Below, one piece after another: positions 17,269 to 25,944 of a DNA stretch of 64,000 nucleotides. Under the pieces are notes generated by a model. That model worked only from the letters and a program-made list of their open reading frames with translations. It did no database searches and had not been told where the DNA came from. Source of the stretch: Clostridium chrysemydis (GTDB taxonomy: Bacteria > Bacillota > Clostridia > Clostridiales > Clostridiaceae). The first letter of the stretch is position 1; every line of letters begins with the position of its first letter. The stretch lies in contig NZ_JADEKP010000002.1 of NCBI RefSeq assembly GCF_015234215.1, positions 186,001 to 250,000 on the forward strand. Direction: 5' to 3'. The position numbers were made by a program, and so were the translations under genes.

Positions 17269-17560
17269 GAAATGTTATATTAGTTTGTTGTTTTCTATAA
17301 TTTAAGATATGGAATTTTAGAAAATGAAAAATTTATTTTGAAATTAGACTAGCTTATGTAATAAAGATACTCAAAATATACTTATGAAATGTTATATTAC
17401 TTTGTTGTTTTAAGAATAATAAATGAATTAAGACAAGCATTTTATAAGTATTTAGTTAAGATAATAAATAAGTAGCTAATAAATGTTATATAAAATTGTT
17501 GCTCACAAAATTAAGGAGTTTTGATAAAATTATTCTAAGATAAGGTAATGTTATACTTTT
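17269..17560. repeat. Repeat cluster 1: three full and one partial 24-bp repeats
   Basis: The 417-nt gap between thiE and the DMT gene holds plus-oriented copies of a degenerate 24-bp repeat (GAAATGTTATA, about 5 variable bases, GTTGTTGTT-like end): 17269-17292, 17386-17409, 17480-17503 (less conserved, ends TTGTTGCT), and a half copy GGTAATGTTATAC at about 17544-17556. Start-to-start spacing is about 117, 94 and 64 nt. The sequence between copies is AT-rich and not repeated. No ORF is present. The same family occurs at 44.08, 45.29 and 51.92 kb. Confidence 0.8.
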
Positions 17561-17575
17561 CTAATTTAAGATAAT

Positions 17576-17614
17576 AAAAGCCAAGGGATGCATCAATCAC
17601 TCCCCTTGGCTTTT
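17576..17614. terminator. Terminator between convergent units
   Basis: Stem AAAAGCCAAGGG / CCCTTGGCTTTT, directly downstream of the minus-strand DMT gene and facing the thi operon; can act in both directions. Confidence 0.88.
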
Positions 17615-17625
17615 ATTAAATTTAT

Positions 17626-18498
17626 TTATGTTTTTTCTAATATTTTTTTTGCGAGTCTATTGTTGTAAATAAACATTATAAGTGATGCACCTATAATTAA
17701 GGCATATCCAATAAAGCTTAAGTAATCTGGTATTTGTCCAAATAATAGGAAACCTATTATAGCTGAGAATATTATTTGAGTGTAATCGTAAATTGATATT
17801 TCTCTAGCTGGCGCATATTTATATGCTGATGTAAGTGCAAACTGTGCGATAGATGCAAATACTCCTGCCATAAATAAGTAAAAAGCTTGTATTGGGTTTG
17901 GCATAACAAAATCTGCAATTACAAATGGCAGTGTTGAAACTATTGAAAATGCAGAAAAGAAAAATACTATTGTAGGTCCTTTTTCTTTATTCCCTAAAAA
18001 CCTTACAAAGGTATAAGCGCCTCCAGCAAATATTGCAGATGATGCACCTATTAGTGCCGGAATAACTGACAAATTAAATGAAGGTTTTATTATAAATAAG
18101 CTTCCTACAAAAGCTATAATAAGTATTATCATTTGCTTTGGAGTTATTTTTTCTTTTAAGAATATATAAGAAAAAATAATTACAAAGAAAGGTGAGAGCT
18201 TGTTTAACATATTAGCATCAGCTAAGATTAAATGCTCTATAGCATAGTAATTTGCAACTATTCCTAAAGTACCAAGTAAAGATCTTCCAATTAAATATTT
18301 TCTATTTTCTTTTTTACCAAAGAAACTATCTCCACTTTTTACTATAATATAAAAGGCTACAACAAAGCTTACTGAATTTCTAAAAAGACTCTTTTCTATA
18401 GAGGGAATATCCCCAGAGAGCTTAACAAAAGTACTCATTAAAGCAAAACCAAGAGCTGAAATAATTATTAATATTATTGCTTTTTTCTTGTCGTTCAT
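17626..18498 (-). CDS. EamA/DMT-family transporter
   Basis: 290 aa with ten hydrophobic segments arranged as two five-helix EamA halves (about 5-140 and 145-285). Substrate unknown; such proteins export amino acids or metabolites. KKAIILIIISALGFALMSTFVK at the start and ILADANMLNKLSPFFVIIFS are typical of the first half. Single gene with its own terminator; RBS AAGGAG before the ATG. Confidence 0.88.
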   Translation of the reverse strand: MNDKKKAIILIIISALGFALMSTFVKLSGDIPSIEKSLFRNSVSFVVAFYIIVKSGDSFFGKKENRKYLIGRSLLGTLGIVANYYAIEHLILADANMLNKLSPFFVIIFSYIFLKEKITPKQMIILIIAFVGSLFIIKPSFNLSVIPALIGASSAIFAGGAYTFVRFLGNKEKGPTIVFFFSAFSIVSTLPFVIADFVMPNPIQAFYLFMAGVFASIAQFALTSAYKYAPAREISIYDYTQIIFSAIIGFLLFGQIPDYLSFIGYALIIGASLIMFIYNNRLAKKILEKT

Positions 18499-18673
18499 AA
18501 AGTTTCTCCTTATTAGTTTTTTTATAATAATTACACTATACTACTATAAATATAATTGCAAGGAGGAAAGATTGTGATTATAGATATTAAAATATTCTGA
18601 TATTTTGTATTTTGATAAATAGAAGTGATATAATATAAAAGTTAAAGCTTATAAAATGTTTGGAGGGAATTAA

Positions 18674-19585
18674 ATGAAAGTTGGAGTTATAATGGGAGGA
18701 ATCTCATCTGAGAGAGAAATCTCATTAAAAAGTGGTAATTCAATTTTAGAAAATATAGATAGAAATAAATATGATGTTTGTGGCATCGTTATAGATAAAA
18801 AAGAAGATATAATACATAAGGTATTAGAAGAAAAAATAGATTTTGCACTTTTAGCACTTCATGGACAATTTGGTGAAGATGGTACTGTTCAATCAGTTCT
18901 TCAAGCCTTAGATATACCTTATTCAGGTTGTGGACCTTTAAGTAGTGCAGCTTGTATGGATAAGGATATGACTAAGAGTCTTTTAAAGGTAGCTGGAATT
19001 AGAACAGCGAAGTGGATAAACTTAAGAAGCTTAGAAGAGTTAAATTACGAAGAAATAGAAAAATTAGGATATCCTATAGTTATAAAACCAACTCACGGAG
19101 GTTCAAGTGTTGCTACATTTATAATAAAATCAAAAGAAGAGGTAGAAAACGCAGTTAAAGAAGCCTTTAAATGGGACACAGAAGTTATGATTGAAAAGTT
19201 TATTAAAGGTGAAGAGATAACTTGTCCTGTTTTACAAAATGAAATGTACCCTGTTGTTGCTATAAAGCCAAATGCAGAATTTTTTGACTTTGAAGCTAAA
19301 TATAAAGATGGTGGTTCAGATGAATATGTTATAGAACTTGAAGAAAAACTTCATGAAGAAGTTTTAGATATGACACTTAAAACTTTCAGAGCTTTAAAGT
19401 GTGCTGTTTATGCAAGAATTGATTTTATAATAACTGAAGATAAGGTTCCATATCTTTTAGAAGTTAATACCTTACCTGGAATGACTAAAAATAGTTTATT
19501 CCCTAAAAGTGCAGCTGGAAAAAATCTTTCTTATGCTGAGTTAGTGGATAAAATAATAGAAGAATCTTTAAAAGAAAAGAGATAA
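18674..19585 (+). CDS. ddl: D-alanine--D-alanine ligase
   Basis: 303 aa ATP-grasp enzyme making the D-Ala-D-Ala end of peptidoglycan stem peptides. GGISSEREISLKSG (residues 8-21) holds the first-subsite glutamate; KPTHGGSSVAT is an ATP-grasp loop; EAKYKDGG is the omega-loop with the Tyr typical of D-Ala-D-Ala rather than D-Ala-D-Lac ligases; LEVNTLPGMT is the metal/product site. TTGTAT/TATAAT promoter at about 18605-18634. The VanRS-like pair downstream could suggest glycopeptide resistance, but no vanXY or vanT genes are present and the omega-loop is housekeeping type. Confidence 0.94.
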   Translation: MKVGVIMGGISSEREISLKSGNSILENIDRNKYDVCGIVIDKKEDIIHKVLEEKIDFALLALHGQFGEDGTVQSVLQALDIPYSGCGPLSSAACMDKDMTKSLLKVAGIRTAKWINLRSLEELNYEEIEKLGYPIVIKPTHGGSSVATFIIKSKEEVENAVKEAFKWDTEVMIEKFIKGEEITCPVLQNEMYPVVAIKPNAEFFDFEAKYKDGGSDEYVIELEEKLHEEVLDMTLKTFRALKCAVYARIDFIITEDKVPYLLEVNTLPGMTKNSLFPKSAAGKNLSYAELVDKIIEESLKEKR

Positions 19586-19619
19586 TTTAAACTTAAAAAG
19601 AATTTAGTATAGATTTAAT

Positions 19620-19666
19620 ATATAGGATGAGATACTAGTATTAGTATCGCATCCTATATTTTTTTT
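19620..19666 (+). terminator. Intrinsic terminator after ddl
   Basis: Stem ATATAGGATG / CATCCTATAT with an internal AGATACTA/TAGTATC extension, followed by eight T. Confidence 0.9.
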
Positions 19667-19700
19667 GATATCTAGTTTAAAATAAAATGTAGAAGTTTGT

Positions 19701-19740
19701 TTAAGAAAATATTAAGAAAATCTCTAGGGTTTTATTAAGA
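19701..19740 (+). promoter_or_regulatory. Direct-repeat operator candidate upstream of the VanR-like regulator
   Basis: TTAAGAAAA at 19701-19709 and again at 19712-19720 (11-bp period), with a further TTAAGATA at 19735-19742. Direct repeats on one DNA face with about 10-11 bp period are the usual target of OmpR-type regulators, and the site is about 45-80 nt before the regulator gene, so autoregulation is a reasonable inference. Confidence 0.4.
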
Positions 19741-19780
19741 TATAAACCTTAGAATAAGAGGTATATTGGAGGTATAAGTA

Positions 19781-20482
19781 ATGGAAAAAGAGAGAATTCT
19801 TATTGTAGATGATGAAAAAGAAATTAGAGATTTAGTTGAGATATATTTAAAGGGCGAAGGATATGAAACTTTTAAAGCTGAAAACGGTATAGAAGCTTTG
19901 AATCTTTTAGAGGAAAAAGATATAGATTTAGTAATTTTAGATGTCATGATGCCAAAGATGGACGGTATAAAGACTTGTTTAAAAATAAGAGAAAATTCTG
20001 AAATGCCAATAATAATGTTATCTGCTAAATCAGAAGATATAGATAAGATTTTAGGACTTAATATGGGAGCTGATGATTATTTAAGTAAACCATTTAATAC
20101 ATTAGAACTTATAGCTAGAGTAAAATCACAACTTAGAAGATACAAAAAATTCAATAAATTTTCTAAAGAAGAAGACACAAGTTTAGAAGTTAATATTGAA
20201 GATTTAAATATAAAATTAGATACTCACGAAGTATTCTTAGGAGAAGAATTTATAAAATTTACTCCAACTGAATTTGATATTTTAGTTTTACTTGCTAAAA
20301 ATCGTGGAAAAGTATTTTCTATTGTAAATATTTATGAAAGTGTATGGAAACAAGAATATTTAGAATCAGATAATACTGTTATGGTACACATAAGGAAAAT
20401 AAGAGAAAAGATAGAAGAAAATCCTAGAAATCCTAGATTTATCAAAACTGTATGGGGGGTAGGATATAAAATTGATAAATAG
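19781..20482 (+). CDS. OmpR-family response regulator (VanR-like)
   Basis: 233 aa. Receiver domain (1-120) with acidic pocket DD (10-11), phospho-acceptor Asp54 in VILDVMMPKMDG and Lys103 in LSKPF; winged-helix DNA-binding domain from about 135 to the end (FTPTEFDILVLLAKNRGKVFS, HIRKIREKIEENPRNPRFIKTVWGVGYKI). Sequence style is close to the VanR/regulator group of Gram-positive cell-envelope sensors. Overlaps the kinase gene by 11 nt. Name kept generic because no van resistance genes accompany it. Confidence 0.93.
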   Translation: MEKERILIVDDEKEIRDLVEIYLKGEGYETFKAENGIEALNLLEEKDIDLVILDVMMPKMDGIKTCLKIRENSEMPIIMLSAKSEDIDKILGLNMGADDYLSKPFNTLELIARVKSQLRRYKKFNKFSKEEDTSLEVNIEDLNIKLDTHEVFLGEEFIKFTPTEFDILVLLAKNRGKVFSIVNIYESVWKQEYLESDNTVMVHIRKIREKIEENPRNPRFIKTVWGVGYKIDK

Positions 20483-22100
20483 AAAAAAAGACAAAGGGGA
20501 AAAACCTAAAAAAGAAAAGCTTAGGGTAAGATTAAAAAATAAATTTAGTAATAGCTTTATTGGAAGAAATTTAAAGGAGCTAACAATTAGAATTAAGTTT
20601 TTAATCCAAAGGTTAGATAGGAAGATAAAGCAAAGTGTTCAATTTGAATTAGTTATTGCTATAATAGTTTGTTTTTTAATAGCCGGTGCTATTTATATGG
20701 TTACAAATAATCTATTTAGAAATATTGTATATACATCAGTTATTAAATATGATTATGATTCTTTAAGTAATAATGCTGAAAGCATGGCAAGATATATTGA
20801 GGAAAATAGAACTGTTGATGTTAATGGAGAAAAGAGAACTATAGATATTAATGATAATAAATATTTCCAAGATGTGTTTAATATGTATAAGCACGAAGGA
20901 GATTTAGTATTTATAACTGATCTAGAGGGGAATGTCCTAAGAAAAACTCCTAACGTATCTAATGAAAAAGTAGATATATTTAGTGTTTTAAAGGGAATAT
21001 CAGAAAATAAATACGAAGAAGAATTTTCTGTAGAACATAACGGTAGATACGATATTTCAACAAATCAAAGTAAACCAAAAGAGTTTACAGCACTTTATCC
21101 TATTTCACTTGGAAAAGAACAATATTACTTAGTTTATAAAGCGATTCCAACAGGACGGATTGAAAATCTAGAAAAGACTGTTGAAAACTCATTTTTAGCT
21201 ATGGTGCTTGCGTTTTTAGCATTCATTATTCTATTTTTAATAGTAACAAAAAATAAAATGAAGTATATTCACGAGATTTCAGAAGGACTTAAAGTAATTG
21301 CAGAAGGTGAATTAGATTATGTTATTGCTGAAAGAGGAGAAGATGAAATATCTAGAATATCAAAAAACATAAATATAATGGCAAGAGAAGTAAATAAGCA
21401 GATTGAAGCTCAAAAGTTAGCAGAAAAAACAAAGTCAGACCTTATAACTAATGTTTCTCACGATTTAAGAACTCCGCTTACATCAGTTATGGGATATATA
21501 GGTTTAGTTAAAGATGGAAGATATGATTCAGAAGAAAAAATGAAAGAATATTTAGATATAGCATTTAATAAATCAGAGCAACTTAAAGCTCTAATAGAAG
21601 ATTTATTTGAGTACACTAAAATAAATAATAGTGATATGACTTTAGAAAAGAGCGAAGTAAACTTAGTTGATTTTATTTCTCAAATTTCAGAAGAAATGAA
21701 ACCTTTCTTTGAAGAAAATGATATAGAGCAAATACTTACATTATCAGATGAAAAGATAATATTAAGTTTAGATGTATCAAAGATGGTTCGTGCTATTGAG
21801 AACCTTTTAACTAACGCTGTTAAATACTCTTATAAACCAGGTGCAGTTATAATAGGAGTTTATAAGAAAGATAACTTTGTAACTATATCAGTTAAAAATA
21901 GAGGAGATAATATTCCAGAAGAAAAACTTCAAAAATTATTTGATAGATTCTATAGGTTAGACGAATCTAGAAATACAAATAGTGGAGGAACAGGGCTTGG
22001 GCTTGCTATAACTAAAAATATTATCGAAAGACATAACGGTAAGATTTGGGCAGAGTGTTACGGAAACGATATAAGTTTCTATGTAAGATTTAGAATGTAG
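20472..22100 (+). CDS. Sensor histidine kinase (VanS-like)
   Basis: 542 aa. An unusually long basic cytoplasmic N terminus (1-57, many Lys/Arg) precedes TM1 (about 58-78); an extracytoplasmic sensor domain (80-238); TM2 (239-259); HAMP (260-315); HisKA with His330 in NVSHDLRTPL; HATPase with N box ENLLTNAVKYS, and G boxes around NSGGTGLGLAI. Starts at a TTG inside the end of the regulator gene, 8 nt after AGGA. Partner of the preceding regulator; signal unknown, probably envelope related given ddl, GH25 and VanW neighbours. Confidence 0.92.
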   Translation: MINRKKDKGEKPKKEKLRVRLKNKFSNSFIGRNLKELTIRIKFLIQRLDRKIKQSVQFELVIAIIVCFLIAGAIYMVTNNLFRNIVYTSVIKYDYDSLSNNAESMARYIEENRTVDVNGEKRTIDINDNKYFQDVFNMYKHEGDLVFITDLEGNVLRKTPNVSNEKVDIFSVLKGISENKYEEEFSVEHNGRYDISTNQSKPKEFTALYPISLGKEQYYLVYKAIPTGRIENLEKTVENSFLAMVLAFLAFIILFLIVTKNKMKYIHEISEGLKVIAEGELDYVIAERGEDEISRISKNINIMAREVNKQIEAQKLAEKTKSDLITNVSHDLRTPLTSVMGYIGLVKDGRYDSEEKMKEYLDIAFNKSEQLKALIEDLFEYTKINNSDMTLEKSEVNLVDFISQISEEMKPFFEENDIEQILTLSDEKIILSLDVSKMVRAIENLLTNAVKYSYKPGAVIIGVYKKDNFVTISVKNRGDNIPEEKLQKLFDRFYRLDESRNTNSGGTGLGLAITKNIIERHNGKIWAECYGNDISFYVRFRM

Positions 22101-22160
22101 TAACTTTTTACCTAAATAATAATATTCTATTAAGGAGAAATATTATTATTTGGAGGATAT

Positions 22161-23105
22161 ATGCAAGATAAAGGTCCAAAAGACACATTTGGGATTGATT
22201 TAAATGAATATAGTCAAAATGTTGACTTTAAAGTCTTAGCAAGCACTATAGACTTTCTATACTTAAGGTCTTCTGGTTCAGGAAGTGGAAAGTTTAGAGA
22301 AGATAAAAAATTCGTTGAATTTGCAAAACAAAGTAGAGGATATAAAATTCCAGTTGGTGCATATCACTTTGGGGTACCATCATATAATTTAGTAAGTGCG
22401 GATGAACAATGTGATGATTTTATAGGAATACTTCAAAAAGGATTCGGAAATAAAAATTACGGAGATTTGTTTCCTGTCCTAGATGTTGAAACTCCTATAG
22501 AAAATAAACTATCTAACGATGCAATGTTAAACTGGATAGATAGATTTAGAAATAGGTTTGAAAAAAAGACTAGAAGAAGACTAATGCTTTATACAGGTAC
22601 ATTTTTCATAGATCTTTACGGAGATTTTAAAAATAGTAAGGGAGAGCAACCTTTAAAAAATATGCCGCTTTGGATTGCTATGTATACAAATATTCCAAAT
22701 AACCCTCCATATCCACCAAACGTTGGCGGATGGACTAGGTGGAGGATTTGGCAGTATTCAGAAAATGAAAATGTAAAAGGTGTTGGAAACCCAGTTGATG
22801 CAAATTTTGGGGTGAAATTAGATCTTTTAACTCAACCTAGAGAAGTACAGGGCTTAAAAGCTTATGCTGATAATAAATTTATCCACGTAACTTGGGAAAA
22901 AAACACAGACATAGACCTTTTAGGGTACAATATATTTGTTGATGGATATTGGATTGGAACTGTAGACAAAGTAGACACCTCTTACAAAATTCCACTAAGT
23001 AAGATATACAAACCTAAAGGTAGGATGCTTGAAATAGGAATAGATGCTTTTGATTACGATGGTGAATCTTCAAAAATTAGATCAAAAGTAAAGATAGAAG
23101 GATAA
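22161..23105 (+). CDS. GH25 muramidase-like protein with C-terminal FN3-like domain
   Basis: 314 aa. Residues 8-215 match glycoside hydrolase family 25 (lysozyme, cuts the MurNAc-GlcNAc bond): GIDLNEYSQNVDF with Asp13, GAYHFG, and PVLDVETP with Asp108 and Glu110 as candidate catalytic acids, WQYS near the end of the domain. The C-terminal about 85 residues (LKAYADNKFIHVTWEKN...) look like a fibronectin-type III module. No signal peptide is seen, so export, if any, needs another route such as a holin. Located 60 nt after the kinase gene with its own GGAGG site. Confidence 0.85.
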   Translation: MQDKGPKDTFGIDLNEYSQNVDFKVLASTIDFLYLRSSGSGSGKFREDKKFVEFAKQSRGYKIPVGAYHFGVPSYNLVSADEQCDDFIGILQKGFGNKNYGDLFPVLDVETPIENKLSNDAMLNWIDRFRNRFEKKTRRRLMLYTGTFFIDLYGDFKNSKGEQPLKNMPLWIAMYTNIPNNPPYPPNVGGWTRWRIWQYSENENVKGVGNPVDANFGVKLDLLTQPREVQGLKAYADNKFIHVTWEKNTDIDLLGYNIFVDGYWIGTVDKVDTSYKIPLSKIYKPKGRMLEIGIDAFDYDGESSKIRSKVKIEG

Positions 23106-23124
23106 AAATGAGTTAGGTTATAAA

Positions 23125-23244
23125 GTGAGGAAAGTTATCGAAAAAATAACAGGATTTACTCTTCTTTATAGCTTAACTCTAATTATATTTAAAATTTTAT
23201 TAATAATCATAAATATATCTCAAAATAAATCATTATTACGATAA
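23125..23244 (+). CDS. Possible 39-aa small membrane protein
   Basis: An open frame from GTG 23125 to TAA 23242-23244 encodes a basic start (MRKVIEK) followed by one hydrophobic stretch (FTLLYSLTLIIFKILLIIINI) and a short polar tail, the layout of a single-pass small protein. The upstream AGG is a weak ribosome binding site. It could equally be chance in AT-rich DNA; it is listed because it fills most of the gap between the GH25 and VanW genes. Confidence 0.25.
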   Translation: MRKVIEKITGFTLLYSLTLIIFKILLIIINISQNKSLLR

Positions 23245-23331
23245 ATTACTTAAAATATGCTATTTTGTAATATATAATTTATTTGGTAGATTTATGAATG
23301 GACAACTCTAAATGAATGGGGGAAATGTTAA

Positions 23332-24813
23332 GTGAGCGAGCCTAAAGGAAGTAGTAAGAAAAAGAACATTATAATCGGAACATCAGTTGCAGCGGTATTA
23401 GCTTTTGCGGGGGTATTTGGTTACATATCTTTTGCAAGGGAAAATGTAGAGAAGTATGAAAATAAAATTTATCCAGGAGTATTTGTAGGAAATGTTGATT
23501 TATCTAATAAGACGTTAGATGAAGCAAAGGTATTATTAAAAGATAATTATACAGAGAAAATTGATAATAAAGAAATAACTATAAAGGTAGAAGGAACAGA
23601 TAAAGAGTTTAAAGCTAAATATAAGGACATAGATCCAAAATATGATTTAGATTTAACAGCAGAAGATGCTTTAAAATATGGAAAAGATGAAAATCTTTTA
23701 GAAAAAAATTCTTTAATTAGTAAGGGGAAAAAGACTGATATTCCTATAAAGTTTTTTTATGATAACAAAAAGTTAGTAAACTTAGAGGAAAAAATAATAG
23801 ATAAGCTTAGTAATAAACCTCAAGATGCTAAGATAACTATAAGCACTGGTGGTGCTAAGAATATTACAGAAGGAAAATCAGGTAATGTTATAGATAAAAA
23901 AGAATTAGACACTAAACTAAAAGAAGCGGTAAATGGTGATTTATCAAAAGAAACAGTTTTAACTGTAAATACAAAAGTTCAAGAACCTAAAGTTTTGAAA
24001 AAAGATTTAGAGAAAATAAATGGTGTTATGGGTGAGTATTCAAGTGCATATACTACTTCAGATTATTCAAGGTCAACAAATATAGCAGTTGCAACTGACT
24101 TTGTTAATGGGACGCTACTTATGCCAGGAGAAGTATTTAGTTACAGCGAGGCTACTCAAAGAGATAAAAGCAGATATAAAGAAGGTAATGTTTATATAAA
24201 CAATAAAATAGAAAAAGACATAGGTGGAGGGATTTGCCAAGTTTCAAGTGCTTTATATAGAGCAGTTATGAGAGCAAATTTAAGACCAGCTGAAAGACAT
24301 AACCACTCACTTACAGTAGGTTACGCAAAGCCAGGATTAGATGCTACAGTAGCTTGGGGATATTTAGATTTTAAAATAAAAAATACTTATGATTTCCCAA
24401 TATATATACAAGGATACACAAGTAACAAGGTAGCTACTTTTAAAGTATATGGTGATAAAAATGCATTAGGTGGAAAAACTTATGAGATGGCTAATGAGAT
24501 TATAAGAACTATTCCGCCAACAGAGAAAATAGTTAATGATCCAACGCTAGAAGAAGGAAAGAGAGTAGTTGAATCAGCAGGACAAGCTGGTTATGTAGCT
24601 AAAGGGTATCAGTTAACTTACAAAGATGGAAAAGTTATAAAAAAAGAATTGGTTTCTACAGATACTTACGCTATGGTTCAAAAAGAAGTAAGAGTTGGAA
24701 CTAAAAAGCCAGAAGTTAAACCAGAAGTTAAGCCAGAAGTTAAGCCGGAAGCCCCAAAAGAGGATCCGAAGCCAGAAGCTGGAGACCCAGCAGTTCAAAC
24801 TCCGACTACTTAA
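23332..24813 (+). CDS. VanW-family cell-wall protein
   Basis: 493 aa. A signal-anchor helix (about residues 11-33) is followed by two peptidoglycan-binding-4-like modules (about 45-215) and a VanW domain (about 230-370: MGEYSSAYTTSDYSRS, GEVFSYSEAT, GGGICQVSSALYRA, RHNHS). After about 400 the sequence becomes G5/linker-like and ends in a Pro/Glu/Lys tail with KPEV repeated three times, a likely wall-spanning segment. GTG start 9 nt after GGGGG. VanW proteins are named after a van-cluster gene but are widespread; exact activity is unproven. Confidence 0.9.
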   Translation: MSEPKGSSKKKNIIIGTSVAAVLAFAGVFGYISFARENVEKYENKIYPGVFVGNVDLSNKTLDEAKVLLKDNYTEKIDNKEITIKVEGTDKEFKAKYKDIDPKYDLDLTAEDALKYGKDENLLEKNSLISKGKKTDIPIKFFYDNKKLVNLEEKIIDKLSNKPQDAKITISTGGAKNITEGKSGNVIDKKELDTKLKEAVNGDLSKETVLTVNTKVQEPKVLKKDLEKINGVMGEYSSAYTTSDYSRSTNIAVATDFVNGTLLMPGEVFSYSEATQRDKSRYKEGNVYINNKIEKDIGGGICQVSSALYRAVMRANLRPAERHNHSLTVGYAKPGLDATVAWGYLDFKIKNTYDFPIYIQGYTSNKVATFKVYGDKNALGGKTYEMANEIIRTIPPTEKIVNDPTLEEGKRVVESAGQAGYVAKGYQLTYKDGKVIKKELVSTDTYAMVQKEVRVGTKKPEVKPEVKPEVKPEAPKEDPKPEAGDPAVQTPTT

Positions 24814-24906
24814 AAGTTTAAAATTTTATCATTAAAGTTATATTTAATTTAAATTAAAGTTTTAGGTGGAAGAAAAAGTTAATTAAATGTATAATGTTTT
24901 ATAGAT

Positions 24907-24942
24907 AATATAGCAAGTTAAATATTTAACTTGCTATATTTT
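24907..24942 (+). terminator. Intrinsic terminator after VanW gene
   Basis: Long perfect inverted repeat AATATAGCAAGTTAAA / TTTAACTTGCTATATT followed by TTAAAG. The T-tract is short. Confidence 0.75.
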
Positions 24943-24975
24943 AAAGTAAAGGTAATTTTGGAGGGAACATAAGCT

Positions 24976-25818
24976 ATGACAAAAAATAAATACAAGATGG
25001 TTTGTATAGATATGGACGGAACTTTACTTGGGGAAAAACATAAGATTAGTGACTTTAATAAAAAGATATTAAAGGAAGCTTCTGATAGGGGTACTCATAT
25101 AGTAGTAACAACAGGGAGATTATATAATAATGCTGCGTATTTTTCAGAATTTATAGGAGCAAAATCAGCGGTTATAGCCGGTAATGGAGCAGTTATTCGT
25201 GAAAAATATTCAGAGGATGTTATCTATAGAAGTAAGATTAATAGCGAAGCTATAAGAAAGCTATTTAAAATGGCAAAAGATTGCAAAGTAATTTTACATA
25301 TGCACACAATAGACGAAATAATAACTAATTCATATCTAAGTGCTTTTATAGGTAAAATAATATTACCTTGCAAAGAATTAGATGATTTTAATATAAGGCT
25401 TAAAACTATAAAAAGTGAAGAGCATTTAGAAAATTGGCTTAAAGAAAATGAGGGTAAGGTAACTAAATGTATAGCCTTTAGAAAAACTAAAAAAGGGCTT
25501 AGAAAATTTAGAGATAGATTAAAAGAGATAGATGGAATAACTTTTTATCTTTCAGGAGACTCAAGTATAGAGATAAATGAAAAGGGAGTTTCAAAGGGAA
25601 GAGCCGTTAAAGTACTTGGAGAAAAGTATGGAATAAAAAGAGAAGAGATTATTTGTATAGGTGATAATGAAAATGATATAAGTATGATAGAGTATGCAGG
25701 TCTTGGAATTGCAATGGGAAATGGTATTGATAAATTAAAAGAAAAAGCAGATTATATCACAGATACAAATATTGAAGATGGTGTAGGAAAAGCTGTTAAA
25801 AAGTTTGTTTTAGATTAA
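24976..25818 (+). CDS. Cof-type HAD-superfamily phosphatase
   Basis: 280 aa. HAD motif I CIDMDGTLLG (Asp12 nucleophile, Asp14), motif II VVTTGR, motif III Lys in KGVSKGRAV, motif IV CIGDNENDISMIEYAG; a C2-type cap lies between about 85 and 190. Members dephosphorylate sugar phosphates or FMN-type cofactors; the substrate is not predictable. Own RBS TGGAGGGA. Confidence 0.92.
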   Translation: MTKNKYKMVCIDMDGTLLGEKHKISDFNKKILKEASDRGTHIVVTTGRLYNNAAYFSEFIGAKSAVIAGNGAVIREKYSEDVIYRSKINSEAIRKLFKMAKDCKVILHMHTIDEIITNSYLSAFIGKIILPCKELDDFNIRLKTIKSEEHLENWLKENEGKVTKCIAFRKTKKGLRKFRDRLKEIDGITFYLSGDSSIEINEKGVSKGRAVKVLGEKYGIKREEIICIGDNENDISMIEYAGLGIAMGNGIDKLKEKADYITDTNIEDGVGKAVKKFVLD

Positions 25819-25836
25819 AAATTAAAATTTAAAATT

Positions 25837-25866
25837 TTGACATTAACTTAAGTAGTGTAGTATTAT
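25837..25866 (+). promoter_or_regulatory. Promoter upstream of trmL
   Basis: TTGACA (25837-25842), 18-nt spacer, TATTAT (25861-25866). The initiation site would be near 25873, about 20 nt before a terminator-like hairpin. Confidence 0.65.
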
Positions 25867-25893
25867 TTCTATATTAGGTTAATGTTAAGAGTT

Positions 25894-25925
25894 AAGATGA
25901 AAGGAGTTTCATCTTATTTTTTCTT
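25894..25925 (+). terminator. Terminator-like hairpin in the trmL leader
   Basis: AAGATGAAA / TTTCATCTT stem with a GGAG loop, then ATTTTTTCTT. It sits between a near-consensus promoter and the trmL RBS, so it may attenuate trmL or end a very short RNA. The GGAG in the loop also looks like a hidden ribosome binding site. Confidence 0.55.
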
Positions 25926-25944
25926 AAAATGGAAGGTGATTTTT

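Noticed and set aside
17269-17560. Regularly placed repeats taken at first as a CRISPR array
   Set aside because: Copies are degenerate, spacing varies from about 64 to 117 nt, orientation is mixed elsewhere, and no cas genes are present.
18674-24813. Vancomycin-resistance operon
   Set aside because: No vanH/vanX/vanXY/vanT genes, and the ligase has the omega-loop Tyr of a housekeeping Ddl.
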